Below, piece after piece: positions 54,037-62,949 of a DNA stretch of 64,000 nucleotides (the first letter of the stretch is position 1; every line of letters begins with the position of its first letter). Under the pieces are notes generated by a model. It was not told the origin of the DNA and made no database searches. It saw only the letters and a program-made list of their open reading frames with translations. The position numbers were made by a program, and so were the translations under genes. This stretch comes from Ignavibacteriaceae bacterium. Lineage in GTDB: Bacteria > Bacteroidota > Ignavibacteria > Ignavibacteriales > Ignavibacteriaceae. The stretch spans positions 62,001-126,000 of the forward strand of contig JALNZG010000004.1 of the NCBI GenBank assembly GCA_023229425.1, in the 5' to 3' direction.

Positions 54037-54915
54037 ATGAATAAAACTCTCCATCGACTTTACGTTGGCCTCTTTTTTTTAGTCGGAATAACTTCTGTGG
54101 TAATTTTGGTTGTTAACAGCTATTCATATTATACTTTACCACTAACAGAACGAGTATTTTCAAATAATCACAACCTTTTCAAACCAAGCGGTAGCATAGG
54201 GCATGTTCTCGGTATTCTTGGCACCTTTATGATGATCTTCGGTGTTGCAATGTATATGATCAGAAAGCGAACACGAAAATTATTTCAATTTGGTTATCTG
54301 AAAAACTGGCTCGAATTTCACATTTTTCTCTGCACCTTAGGACCCATTTTTGTCCTTTTCCATACTGCTTTTAAATTTGGCGGTATTGTTGCAGTTAGTT
54401 TCTGGAGTATGGTGGCGGTTGTAGCGAGCGGTGTTATCGGTAGGTTTATTTATATCCAAATCCCAAGATCAATACAAGGGCAGGAATTGGATTTTAAGGA
54501 TATTCAAAAAATGGATGAAGAACTATCCGTTCGATTAAGCGGCGAGTATAAACTTTCGGCAACACTTATTGATTCGTTTGAGCATCATTTCATGATTCAG
54601 AAATATGCCGGACTTTCTTTAACTAAAAGTTTCAGTATAATGTTAACCGATTATTTTGCCTTACGGAAATTGATCCCTCAATTGAAAAAATCACTTCGTG
54701 AATCAGGAATTACTAATGCTCATTCGATTAGAGAAATTATCAAACTCTTCAAAGCGAAAATTACCTTAACAAGAAAAATCGGACTGCTTCGCACCATGCA
54801 GCGATTATTCAATTATTGGCATATCGTTCATTTGCCATTTGCCATCATCATGCTTGTGATTATGATTGTTCATGTTGCGGTAACTATGGTTTTTGGATAT
54901 AAGTGGATTTTCTAA
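54037..54915 (+). CDS. Di-heme cytochrome b-like membrane protein
   Basis: This 292-residue protein has five hydrophobic segments (about 9-30, 55-75, 93-113, 115-142, 264-286). His95 and His109 in the third segment and His265 and His279 in the last are each 14 residues apart. This is the classical spacing for two bis-His b hemes stacked across a four-helix bundle. His56 and His262 are further candidates. A cytoplasmic helical insert (about 145-255) lies before the last helix. I do not recognise a named family. It abuts the ferredoxin/flavin gene and heads the multiheme locus, so it probably passes electrons across the inner membrane to periplasmic cytochromes. Confidence 0.7.
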   Translation: MNKTLHRLYVGLFFLVGITSVVILVVNSYSYYTLPLTERVFSNNHNLFKPSGSIGHVLGILGTFMMIFGVAMYMIRKRTRKLFQFGYLKNWLEFHIFLCTLGPIFVLFHTAFKFGGIVAVSFWSMVAVVASGVIGRFIYIQIPRSIQGQELDFKDIQKMDEELSVRLSGEYKLSATLIDSFEHHFMIQKYAGLSLTKSFSIMLTDYFALRKLIPQLKKSLRESGITNAHSIREIIKLFKAKITLTRKIGLLRTMQRLFNYWHIVHLPFAIIMLVIMIVHVAVTMVFGYKWIF

Positions 54916-56256
54916 ATGGAAGTTTTAATTGAAAATATCCTCATCTACGGTTTTGTCTTCGGGATCGTTTTTTTAGTGATGTTTATTTACTTAAAGAAGA
55001 CAAAGAAACGATCTCAGAAAACTGAAGAAAAAATTGTTAAAGCAAAAGAATTTGGTTTTCATGAACCCGTATCACTTCATCCGGTTATCAGTACAGAAAA
55101 TTGCATCGGAAGCGGCGCCTGTATTGAAGCTTGTCCCGAAAAAGATATTCTTGGCTGGGTGAGCGGAAAATCTAAAACAATAAATACATCGCGGTGTGTC
55201 GGGCACGGGGCTTGTTTTCATGCCTGTCCGGTTCTCGCAATTACGTTATGTATCGGCACTGAAAAAAGAGGTGTTGAACTTCCTCATATAAGTCAACAAT
55301 TTGAAACAAACATTCCGATGTTGTTTATTGCGGGAGAACTTGGTGGGATGGGTTTGATCAAAAACGCCGTTGAGCAAGGGAAACAAGCGGTAGAAAATCT
55401 CACTAAAAAATTAAAAAAATCTTCAAATGCCGATTATGATGTTATAATTGTTGGCGCCGGACCAGCGGGAATTGCCGCTACCTTAACTGCGAAAAAAAAT
55501 AATCTTCGTTTTCTTACAATTGAACAGGAAACCCTCGGCGGAACAGTTTACCATTTCCCGCGTTCCAAAATTGTTATGACGGTACCACTCGAACTTCCAT
55601 TGTATGGGAAAGTAAAACTTTTTGAAACTTCAAAAGACGAATTAATTTCTTTATGGAATGATGTTTTAACAAAAAATAATATTACGATCAATCAACAGGA
55701 AAAAGTTGAATCAGTTGAGAAGCGTGAAGATTTTTTTGAAGTGAAAACTACAAAGGGAATTTACAAAACAAACGGAATTATCCTTGCTATCGGCAGAAGA
55801 GGTTCACCAAGAAAATTGAACGTTCCGGGTGAAGAAAAAGAAAAAGTTTATTACCGTCTATTGGAACCCGAACATATCAAAGATCAAAAAATCCTTGTGG
55901 TTGGCGGTGGAGATTCTGCTATTGAATCGGCAATACTTCTTGCTGACGAAGGAAACGAAGTTACACTTTCTTACCGGTCGGACAGTTTCTCGAGAATAAA
56001 ACCGAGAAATTTAGAAAGGATTCAACAGTACGGTGCTTCACAAAAAATCAGTGTTCTTTTTAAATCAAATGTAATTGAAATTACCGATACAGAAGTTCAT
56101 CTTTCTTTTGAAGGTTATGAGGAATTACAATTATTAAGAAATGATTTGGTTTATGTTTTTGCCGGCGGTGAGTTGCCGACAAAATTCCTGGAAAAGATAG
56201 GTATAAGCATAACTAAAAAATTTGGCGAAGCAATTTTATCCCATAAGAAAAATTGA
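54916..56256 (+). CDS. Membrane-anchored ferredoxin/FAD/NAD(P) oxidoreductase
   Basis: This 446-residue protein has an N-terminal helix (residues 8-27), two ferredoxin-like motifs and a thioredoxin-reductase-type flavin domain. The motifs are CIGSGACIEACP (Cys63, 69, 73) and CVGHGACFHACP (Cys94, 100, 104); the second Cys of each is Ser66 or His97. The FAD site is VGAGPAG (180-185) and the NAD(P) site VVGGGDSA (328-335). The thioredoxin-reductase CxxC is absent, so a disulfide reductase role is unlikely. It probably moves electrons from NAD(P)H through FAD and Fe-S to the b-type protein coded just upstream. The ATG follows the previous stop directly. Confidence 0.82.
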   Translation: MEVLIENILIYGFVFGIVFLVMFIYLKKTKKRSQKTEEKIVKAKEFGFHEPVSLHPVISTENCIGSGACIEACPEKDILGWVSGKSKTINTSRCVGHGACFHACPVLAITLCIGTEKRGVELPHISQQFETNIPMLFIAGELGGMGLIKNAVEQGKQAVENLTKKLKKSSNADYDVIIVGAGPAGIAATLTAKKNNLRFLTIEQETLGGTVYHFPRSKIVMTVPLELPLYGKVKLFETSKDELISLWNDVLTKNNITINQQEKVESVEKREDFFEVKTTKGIYKTNGIILAIGRRGSPRKLNVPGEEKEKVYYRLLEPEHIKDQKILVVGGGDSAIESAILLADEGNEVTLSYRSDSFSRIKPRNLERIQQYGASQKISVLFKSNVIEITDTEVHLSFEGYEELQLLRNDLVYVFAGGELPTKFLEKIGISITKKFGEAILSHKKN

Positions 56257-57848
56257 TGAAAAAAAATCACATTCTCCCGATTATTTTTTTATTTGTCCTG
56301 ACGGTAACTTCCTCCGCTCAAATTTCACCCGGTAAACTTGTGCAAGCCCATCAAAACCTGGAAGGATTATCCAACTGCAGTAAATGCCACGAGCTTGGCG
56401 ATAAAGTTCTTAATTCAAAATGTTTAGCATGCCATAAAGAAATTAATTCTTTAATTAAAGCCAATCGCGGCTATCATGCTTCCCCCGATGTAAAAGGGAA
56501 GGATTGTTTCAAATGCCACAGTGATCATAATGGAAGAACGTTTGAAATTATTCGCTTCAATCAGAAAAGTTTTGATCATCAAAAAACAACGTTTAAACTT
56601 GAGGGAAAGCATAAAGATGTTAAATGCGGTGAATGTCATCAAGCAAAATTTATTGCAGATAAATCATTTACCAAACGGAAAAATACTTTCTTAGGTATGT
56701 CAAATGATTGTAAAGGCTGCCATACTGATATTCATCAGGGAACTCTTGGGACACAATGCTCAAATTGCCATTCACCTGAAGCTTTTAAACCGGTAAAATC
56801 TTTCGATCATAATAAAACGGCCTATCAATTAACCGGCAAACATGGAGAAGTGAAATGTGATAAATGCCATAAAATTGAAAAACGAAACGGAAAAGATTTT
56901 CAAAAATTTAAAGGTATTCAGTTTAACTCATGCGAAATTTGTCATAAAGATGTTCACCTAGGTAAATTCGGAAATGATTGCCAAAAATGTCACGTTACTT
57001 CGGGATTTGCACAAATAAAATCAGGACAATTTGATCACAATAAAACAAATTACAAATTGATTGGCAAACACATTGAAGTAAAGTGCGCCGACTGTCACGG
57101 AAATAATTTGACATCGAAACTTAAACATGCGCTTTGCATTGACTGCCATAAAGATTATCACAAGGGGGTGTTTGTTAAAAACGGAATGACAAAGGATTGT
57201 GCAGAGTGCCATACTGAAAAAGGATTTACTCCCTCGCAGTTTACTATTGAAACGCATAATCAAGGTAAATTTCAGTTGATTGGCAGCCATCTGGCTGTTC
57301 CTTGTAAAACTTGTCACTTCAAAGAACAAGAAAAAGAATGGCATTTTACTCAACTTGGAAATCGTTGTAATGATTGCCATAAAAATATTCATGGTGATGA
57401 AATTAAAGCCAAGTTCATGGGGAATAATGAATGCAGTAATTGTCATAACGCTGACTCATGGCAAAAAGTTACATTCGATCACAACAAAACTGAATTTCCT
57501 TTGTTAGGAAAACATATTGCCCCCGCTTGCTCGAATTGCCATGAGAAGAAAAAAATTGGTGAAGAAATTTCTATTAAGTTTGCTTCGGTAACCACTTTGT
57601 GTGAAGGATGCCATCGAGATGTTCATAATGCTCAGTTTAAAGTATCAGAAAAAAATGATTGCGAAAGATGCCACATTTTTGAAAACTGGAATCCGGTGAA
57701 ATTCAATCACGAACAAACAAAATTCCCTCTGGCAGGTGGACATCAAGCAGTTGCTTGCAGCGCATGCCATAAAAAAGTAATTGACGGTTCAGTAACTTTC
57801 ATAAAATTTAAATTGGAAGAATTCAAATGCGTAAACTGTCATTCATAA
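56256..57848 (+). CDS. Exported 20-heme c-type cytochrome
   Basis: This 530-residue protein has a signal peptide (ending TSSAQ) and 20 CxxCH motifs, the first CSKCH near residue 41 and the last CVNCH three residues from the end. Between them recurs a module of the form FDHNKTxYxLxGKHxEVKCxxCH, with extra His that can be the second axial ligands, so bis-His hemes are likely. There is no lipobox or sorting domain; a periplasmic place is inferred. The ATG at 56256 shares its A with the upstream stop (tgatg); an in-frame TTG at 56253 would add one residue. The end overlaps the next cytochrome gene by 22 bp. Confidence 0.9.
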   Translation: MKKNHILPIIFLFVLTVTSSAQISPGKLVQAHQNLEGLSNCSKCHELGDKVLNSKCLACHKEINSLIKANRGYHASPDVKGKDCFKCHSDHNGRTFEIIRFNQKSFDHQKTTFKLEGKHKDVKCGECHQAKFIADKSFTKRKNTFLGMSNDCKGCHTDIHQGTLGTQCSNCHSPEAFKPVKSFDHNKTAYQLTGKHGEVKCDKCHKIEKRNGKDFQKFKGIQFNSCEICHKDVHLGKFGNDCQKCHVTSGFAQIKSGQFDHNKTNYKLIGKHIEVKCADCHGNNLTSKLKHALCIDCHKDYHKGVFVKNGMTKDCAECHTEKGFTPSQFTIETHNQGKFQLIGSHLAVPCKTCHFKEQEKEWHFTQLGNRCNDCHKNIHGDEIKAKFMGNNECSNCHNADSWQKVTFDHNKTEFPLLGKHIAPACSNCHEKKKIGEEISIKFASVTTLCEGCHRDVHNAQFKVSEKNDCERCHIFENWNPVKFNHEQTKFPLAGGHQAVACSACHKKVIDGSVTFIKFKLEEFKCVNCHS

Positions 57849-60800
57849 TTGTTTTTCTTCTTTTTGCCGGGAGACTTTCTGCTCAAACTTCACCTCACGG
57901 AACAATACAGTTTGATTGTTCTGATTGTCACGTTTCAACAAGCTGGAAAGATATTCCTGCCCAGAAGAATTTCAAGCACGAAGCAACTAAATTTGCTTTA
58001 GTCGGTCAGCACAAAAATGTTGAATGCAAACAATGCCATGCAACTTTGAAATTTGCAGAAGCGAAAGAAGATTGCGCTTCATGCCATAAAGATATTCATA
58101 AAAATACTGTCTCCCGGCAATGCAGCAATTGTCACACGCCGAATGCTTGGTTAATCAAAAACATTACGGATATTCATCAAAGATCACGATTTCCTCTGCT
58201 TGGACAACATGCAAAAGCAGATTGCCAACAATGTCATCGGCTTTATTCAGAATTAAACTTTGAACCTTTGGGAGTTAAATGCTATGATTGCCATAAACAA
58301 AATTATGTGGCAACCCAAAATCCTAATCATGCACAATCAGGTTTCTCAACTGACTGCGAATCGTGTCATAATTTTACTGATAATCATTGGGGATATGCTT
58401 CATTTGCGCATGATTTTTTCCCGTTGCAAGGTGGTCATAAAATAGTAAATTGTTTCTCTTGTCATAAGGTAGGAACCTATACAGGATTATCAAAAGATTG
58501 CTACTCATGCCATAAAACTCATTATGAACAGACAACCAATCCAAACCATAGCTCAGCGGGATTTGCCACAGCTTGCGCAACTTGTCATACAATTAACGGT
58601 TGGAAACCTTCTTCATTTAATCATACTCAATATTTTGTCTTAGAAGGAGCGCATACTCAGCTTAACTGTAATAAATGCCATAGTACCGGATTCAAAAATA
58701 CTCCAACAGATTGTTACGGTTGCCATAAAGGGACTTTTGAAGCAACAATAAATCCAAACCATGTAACGTCTCAATTCCCGACAAATTGTACGCAATGCCA
58801 TACAACTTCAGCATGGATTCCATCGAGTTTTAAACATTCATCAACAAATTTTCCGTTAACAGGAATTCACGCAACTACAAGTTGTATTTCTTGCCACGCG
58901 AACGGTTATACAAATACACCAACTGATTGTTATACTTGTCATAAAACAAATTTTGATAATACTACGAATCCTAACCATATTACTTCGCAGTTTCCAACAA
59001 CATGTAATCAATGCCATTCAACTTCAGGATGGAAACCAGCAACGTTCGAGCATTCGACGACACAGTTTCCATTAACCGGTGCACATTTAAGTGTTGCTTG
59101 TAATCAATGCCATGCAAGCGGTTATATTAATACACCGATTGGTTGCTATAGTTGTCATAAAACAAAGTATGAAAACACTACAAATCCGAATCATGTAACA
59201 GCTAATCTCCCCACTGATTGTATTCAATGTCATTCTACATCAGCTTGGAAACCGGCAACATTTGATCACGCAACAACTCAATTTCTACTAACCGGTGCAC
59301 ATACAAGCGTTGATTGTGCAAAGTGTCATGCGAGTGGTTATACAAATACACCAAAGGATTGTTACAGTTGTCATAAAACAAATTATGATAACACAAACCC
59401 AAAGCATAGTACATCAGGTTTCCCGACTACATGTCAGGATTGTCATACCACCACAATATGGACTGGAGCAACTTTTAGTCATACTAAGTTCCCTATTTCC
59501 TCAGGAAAACATAGTGGAATCAGTTGCACTACTTGCCATACTACTTCCAATTACGCAAACTTTACTTGCTTAAACAGCGGTTGTCATCCGAAAAGTTCTA
59601 CCGACAACGACCATATTGGAGAAGTTAACGGTTATTCTTATGTCAGTTCCGAGTGTTACCGCTGCCATCCTACCGGTAGGGGGGACGGAGCATTTAATCA
59701 TAGCAGTTCCAAACTCCCTTTAACAGGAAATCATTTAGCTACACCTTGTGAAAGTTGTCATTTGCCAGCGAGCACTTCTTCCCTTTCTGCAGAATGTTCA
59801 AGTTGTCATCAAAGCAGTTTTGCTAATTCTGCGAGTCCGAATCATCAACAACTTGGGTTATCAAGTGATTGCAAATCATGTCACACCGCAGATGGATGGA
59901 AACCTTCGTCATTTAATCATGCAGCTACAAATTATCAACTTATTGGAAAGCATTCAACGGCACTATGTTCAGATTGCCACAAAGGGAAAACGGTTGGGAC
60001 TTCACAAGTATGTAATGATTGTCATCAAACAAATTTCACTAATTCTATAAGTCCAAATCACCAAACTTTGGGATTGAGTACCGATTGTAAATCCTGCCAC
60101 ACATCTGATGGGTGGAAACCTTCATCGTTTAATCATGCAACAACAACTTTTCAACTTACCGGGAAACATACAACAACTGCATGTTCAGATTGCCATAAAG
60201 GAAAAACAGTCGGCACATCGCAAGTTTGTAATGATTGCCATCAACAAAGTTTTGTAAATTCGATAAATCCAAGTCATACAACATTGGGTTTAAGTACAGA
60301 TTGCAAGTTGTGTCATTCCTCGGAGGGATGGAAACCTTCTTCTTTTAATCATGCGACAACAAATTTCCAACTTGTAGGCGGGCATACTAAAGCTGCATGT
60401 TCAGATTGTCATAAAGGAAAAACAACGGGCACTTCACAAGTTTGTAATGACTGCCATCAACAAAGTTTTGTAAATTCGATAAATCCAAGTCATTCAACTT
60501 TGGGTTTAAGTACAGATTGCAAAACGTGCCATACCTCTTCGGCATGGATCCCTTCTTCATTTTCTCATGCAATAACAAATTTTCAACTTACAGGCGGACA
60601 TGCTACAGCTGCATGTTCTGATTGTCATAATGGGAAAACAACCGGAACCGATACACAATGTTATGCTTGTCATCAAGCTGATTTTTCAAGTGCGGTAAAT
60701 CCAAATCATACTTCATTAGCGCTTTCAACTAATTGCCAAGATTGCCACACAACTCAATCGGGTTGGAAACCTGCAAGTTTTTCGATTCACAACAATTATT

Positions 60801-61267
60801 TTGTAATTCAAGGAGCACACACTTCGATTAAAAATGATTGTAAAACCTGCCATACGGTTAGTTATGCAAATACTCCTAAATTGTGCTATGGATGCCATCA
60901 AAATAAATTTACTGCAACTACAAATCCGTCGCATCAATCGGCGCAATTTCCACACGAATGCGAAACATGCCATACACAAACTGCTTGGTCACCATCAACG
61001 TTTAACCATGACGGAAAATATTTTCCTATTTATTCCGGAAAGCATAATGGTGAATGGAATGTGTGTTCAGACTGTCATACTTCTGCTTCTAACTTTAAAA
61101 TTTATTCTTGTATAACTTGCCACGAGCATAATAATAAAGCTGGAGTAGATAAGGATCACAATGGGGTACAGAATTATTCCTATGTAAGTTCCGAATGTTA
61201 CAGATGCCATCCTGCGGGAAGAAATCCTGGGCAAATTAAAAACTTTATTAAAGATTCTGAAAATTAA
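57827..61267 (+). CDS. Exported giant multiheme cytochrome c (45 CxxCH plus one CX4CH)
   Basis: This 1146-residue protein has a signal peptide (ending RLSAQ, residue 20). I count 45 CxxCH motifs and one CX4CH (CLNSGCH, residues 581-587). Two arrays of 72-residue tri-heme repeats lie at about 165-560 and 670-975, with motif spacing 32, 15 and 25. Each repeat has three further His (in NPNH, SFNH and GKH-type positions), one per heme, which suggests bis-His ligation. Each half ends with the same module (YSYVSSECYRCHP.GR at 603-618 and 1117-1132). No lipobox, sorting domain or membrane segment is seen. It probably forms a long heme chain in the periplasm or at the cell surface. Confidence 0.92.
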   Translation: MRKLSFIIVFLLFAGRLSAQTSPHGTIQFDCSDCHVSTSWKDIPAQKNFKHEATKFALVGQHKNVECKQCHATLKFAEAKEDCASCHKDIHKNTVSRQCSNCHTPNAWLIKNITDIHQRSRFPLLGQHAKADCQQCHRLYSELNFEPLGVKCYDCHKQNYVATQNPNHAQSGFSTDCESCHNFTDNHWGYASFAHDFFPLQGGHKIVNCFSCHKVGTYTGLSKDCYSCHKTHYEQTTNPNHSSAGFATACATCHTINGWKPSSFNHTQYFVLEGAHTQLNCNKCHSTGFKNTPTDCYGCHKGTFEATINPNHVTSQFPTNCTQCHTTSAWIPSSFKHSSTNFPLTGIHATTSCISCHANGYTNTPTDCYTCHKTNFDNTTNPNHITSQFPTTCNQCHSTSGWKPATFEHSTTQFPLTGAHLSVACNQCHASGYINTPIGCYSCHKTKYENTTNPNHVTANLPTDCIQCHSTSAWKPATFDHATTQFLLTGAHTSVDCAKCHASGYTNTPKDCYSCHKTNYDNTNPKHSTSGFPTTCQDCHTTTIWTGATFSHTKFPISSGKHSGISCTTCHTTSNYANFTCLNSGCHPKSSTDNDHIGEVNGYSYVSSECYRCHPTGRGDGAFNHSSSKLPLTGNHLATPCESCHLPASTSSLSAECSSCHQSSFANSASPNHQQLGLSSDCKSCHTADGWKPSSFNHAATNYQLIGKHSTALCSDCHKGKTVGTSQVCNDCHQTNFTNSISPNHQTLGLSTDCKSCHTSDGWKPSSFNHATTTFQLTGKHTTTACSDCHKGKTVGTSQVCNDCHQQSFVNSINPSHTTLGLSTDCKLCHSSEGWKPSSFNHATTNFQLVGGHTKAACSDCHKGKTTGTSQVCNDCHQQSFVNSINPSHSTLGLSTDCKTCHTSSAWIPSSFSHAITNFQLTGGHATAACSDCHNGKTTGTDTQCYACHQADFSSAVNPNHTSLALSTNCQDCHTTQSGWKPASFSIHNNYFVIQGAHTSIKNDCKTCHTVSYANTPKLCYGCHQNKFTATTNPSHQSAQFPHECETCHTQTAWSPSTFNHDGKYFPIYSGKHNGEWNVCSDCHTSASNFKIYSCITCHEHNNKAGVDKDHNGVQNYSYVSSECYRCHPAGRNPGQIKNFIKDSEN
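58319..60750 (+). repeat. 216-bp in-frame tandem repeats coding tri-heme modules
   Basis: Two blocks (about 58319-59504 and 59834-60750) repeat with a period of 216 bp (72 codons). Homologous CxxCH motifs start at residues 321, 393, 465 and 536 in the first block and at 682, 754, 826, 898 and 970 in the second. Units at 754 and 826 are especially alike, pointing to recent duplication. Confidence 0.88.
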
Positions 61268-62871
61268 TGAAGACGGTAACGCTAAAATATCTTATTTATT
61301 TTGTAATAATCTTTGCAATAGATTTTTTTTCTCAATCACTGATTGAAAAGAGAGAAGGAGCGGTTACATACCAAACTCCGCAGAATGTTTATGTGAAATT
61401 TGTTTCTACTGAAAACATTAATGTTGATGATACGCTATTTATTTTAAGAGCAAATGTGTTAGTCCCTGCAATTCAAGTGAAATTTCTTTCAAGCAAATCG
61501 GTTGCTGGTGAAAGAATTAATAACGTATCTTTAATTGAAAATGAACTTGTTTTTGTCTTTGTTGAAGCAGTAGAAAAAAAAGAAGAAAAACTTCCGGGAG
61601 GTGAGACATTAGATTCTTTGTCATCACTTGCAGGGAATAAACTTTCTAAAAAAGTTTTCACACCGAAAAATTATTATGGCAGATTCTCAATGCAATCTGT
61701 CTCTCAATTTGATAATGTGAGCAGTCGTGGGGATATGCAGCGGTGGAGATATTCGCTTTCTCTTTCTTCTCAAAAAATTGCTGATTCGAAATTCTCTTTC
61801 TCCTCCTATATTAACTTTGCTTACAATGTAAAGGATTGGCAACGGGTAAAGAAAAATATAGGGCAGAGTTTGAAGGTTTATGATTTAGGAGTTTCTTATG
61901 AACTTTCAACACTATCTCTTTTTTGGTTTGGAAGACATTTAAACCCACATATTTCGAATGTTGGAACGATTGACGGTATTCAATATGAATATTCTTTTTC
62001 AAAATATTATACCGGGGCAATTTTAGGGTCACGTCCGAATTTTTCTGATTACGGTTACAACGCAAAATTATTTCAATTCGGTGGATATGCAGGCAGAATT
62101 GATTCTTTCCAATCTTCTTCAATGGAAAATACAATTGCAGTATTCAACCAGACAAATAATTTTAAAACCGACAGACGCTATTTTTATTTGCAGCACTCGA
62201 ATGACATCATTCCAAAAACATATTTCTTCGCTTCTTCTGAAGTTGATATGTTTAAGAAGGTGAACGGAGCAAACAAAAATATGTTAAGTATCACAAGTAT
62301 ATTTTTCTCTGTTCGGTATTCTCCGATCCAAGTAATTTCCGCCTCTCTAAATTACGATGCAAGGAAAAATGTGGTTTATTACGAGACGTATAAAACTATG
62401 TTAGAATATCTAATAGAGAATGAAATGCGTCAAGGGTATTCAGCAAATATTTACATCAAACCGTTTTCCCAACTATATATTTCTTTAAATAGCGGGTATC
62501 GTTTTCAGAAGCGTGATGCAAAACCGTCTCGAAATTTTGGAAGCACGATATCTTATTACCGAATTCCCTATGCCAAAGTTGACGGGAGTATTTCTTTCTT
62601 AAAATTGATTTCAAGTTATTCCGATGGGACACAAGTTGCCTTTCGAGCCAGCAAATCTTTTTGGGATGACGATATTTCTTTGACCGGGGAAATACGCGAT
62701 ATAAATTATAAATTTGTAAATAATCCAGTTGCTATGAATCAATTAATTGCCGGATTAGAAATGTCAGTCCGTATTCCATTCAATATGTATGCATCCTTGA
62801 GTTATGAAGGAATTTTTGAAAAGAAGAATACGCAGGGAAGAGTTTTTCTTGATTTGACTAAACGTTTTTAG
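61267..62871 (+). CDS. Outer-membrane beta-barrel protein, candidate conduit porin
   Basis: This 534-residue protein has a signal peptide (ending IDFFSQ) and an N-terminal soluble part (about 25-135). A region with many alternating strands rich in Tyr, Phe and Ser follows (YYGRFSMQSVSQFDN, FSSYINFAYNVKDWQ, LSLFWFGRHLNP, GYSANIYIKPFSQLYISLNS). It ends RVFLDLTKRF with a terminal Phe, as outer-membrane barrels do. It is not recognisably MtrB-like. The ATG shares its A with the stop of the giant cytochrome (taatg), so the two are made together. I infer a barrel that carries cytochrome hemes through the outer membrane. Confidence 0.65.
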   Translation: MKTVTLKYLIYFVIIFAIDFFSQSLIEKREGAVTYQTPQNVYVKFVSTENINVDDTLFILRANVLVPAIQVKFLSSKSVAGERINNVSLIENELVFVFVEAVEKKEEKLPGGETLDSLSSLAGNKLSKKVFTPKNYYGRFSMQSVSQFDNVSSRGDMQRWRYSLSLSSQKIADSKFSFSSYINFAYNVKDWQRVKKNIGQSLKVYDLGVSYELSTLSLFWFGRHLNPHISNVGTIDGIQYEYSFSKYYTGAILGSRPNFSDYGYNAKLFQFGGYAGRIDSFQSSSMENTIAVFNQTNNFKTDRRYFYLQHSNDIIPKTYFFASSEVDMFKKVNGANKNMLSITSIFFSVRYSPIQVISASLNYDARKNVVYYETYKTMLEYLIENEMRQGYSANIYIKPFSQLYISLNSGYRFQKRDAKPSRNFGSTISYYRIPYAKVDGSISFLKLISSYSDGTQVAFRASKSFWDDDISLTGEIRDINYKFVNNPVAMNQLIAGLEMSVRIPFNMYASLSYEGIFEKKNTQGRVFLDLTKRF

Positions 62872-62949
62872 GGAGAGAGATTTTCATTAGAGAAAAATCA
62901 TCTTCAAAAGTTTCCAAAATGTTTTATTCAATATAAAAACGTAACATAG

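Noticed and set aside
59295..60050. Other-frame ORFs inside the giant cytochrome (92 and 100 codons)
   Set aside because: They arise from the repetitive sequence of the cytochrome and have no independent start signals or recognisable domain.
58319..60750. Regular repeats considered as a CRISPR array or satellite DNA
   Set aside because: The period is 216 bp, always in frame, and codes conserved heme motifs; there are no unique spacers between short identical repeats.
62872..62949. Possible terminator between the barrel gene and the response regulator
   Set aside because: Only a weak AT stem (gattttc/gaaaaatc) without a T run; not enough to call.
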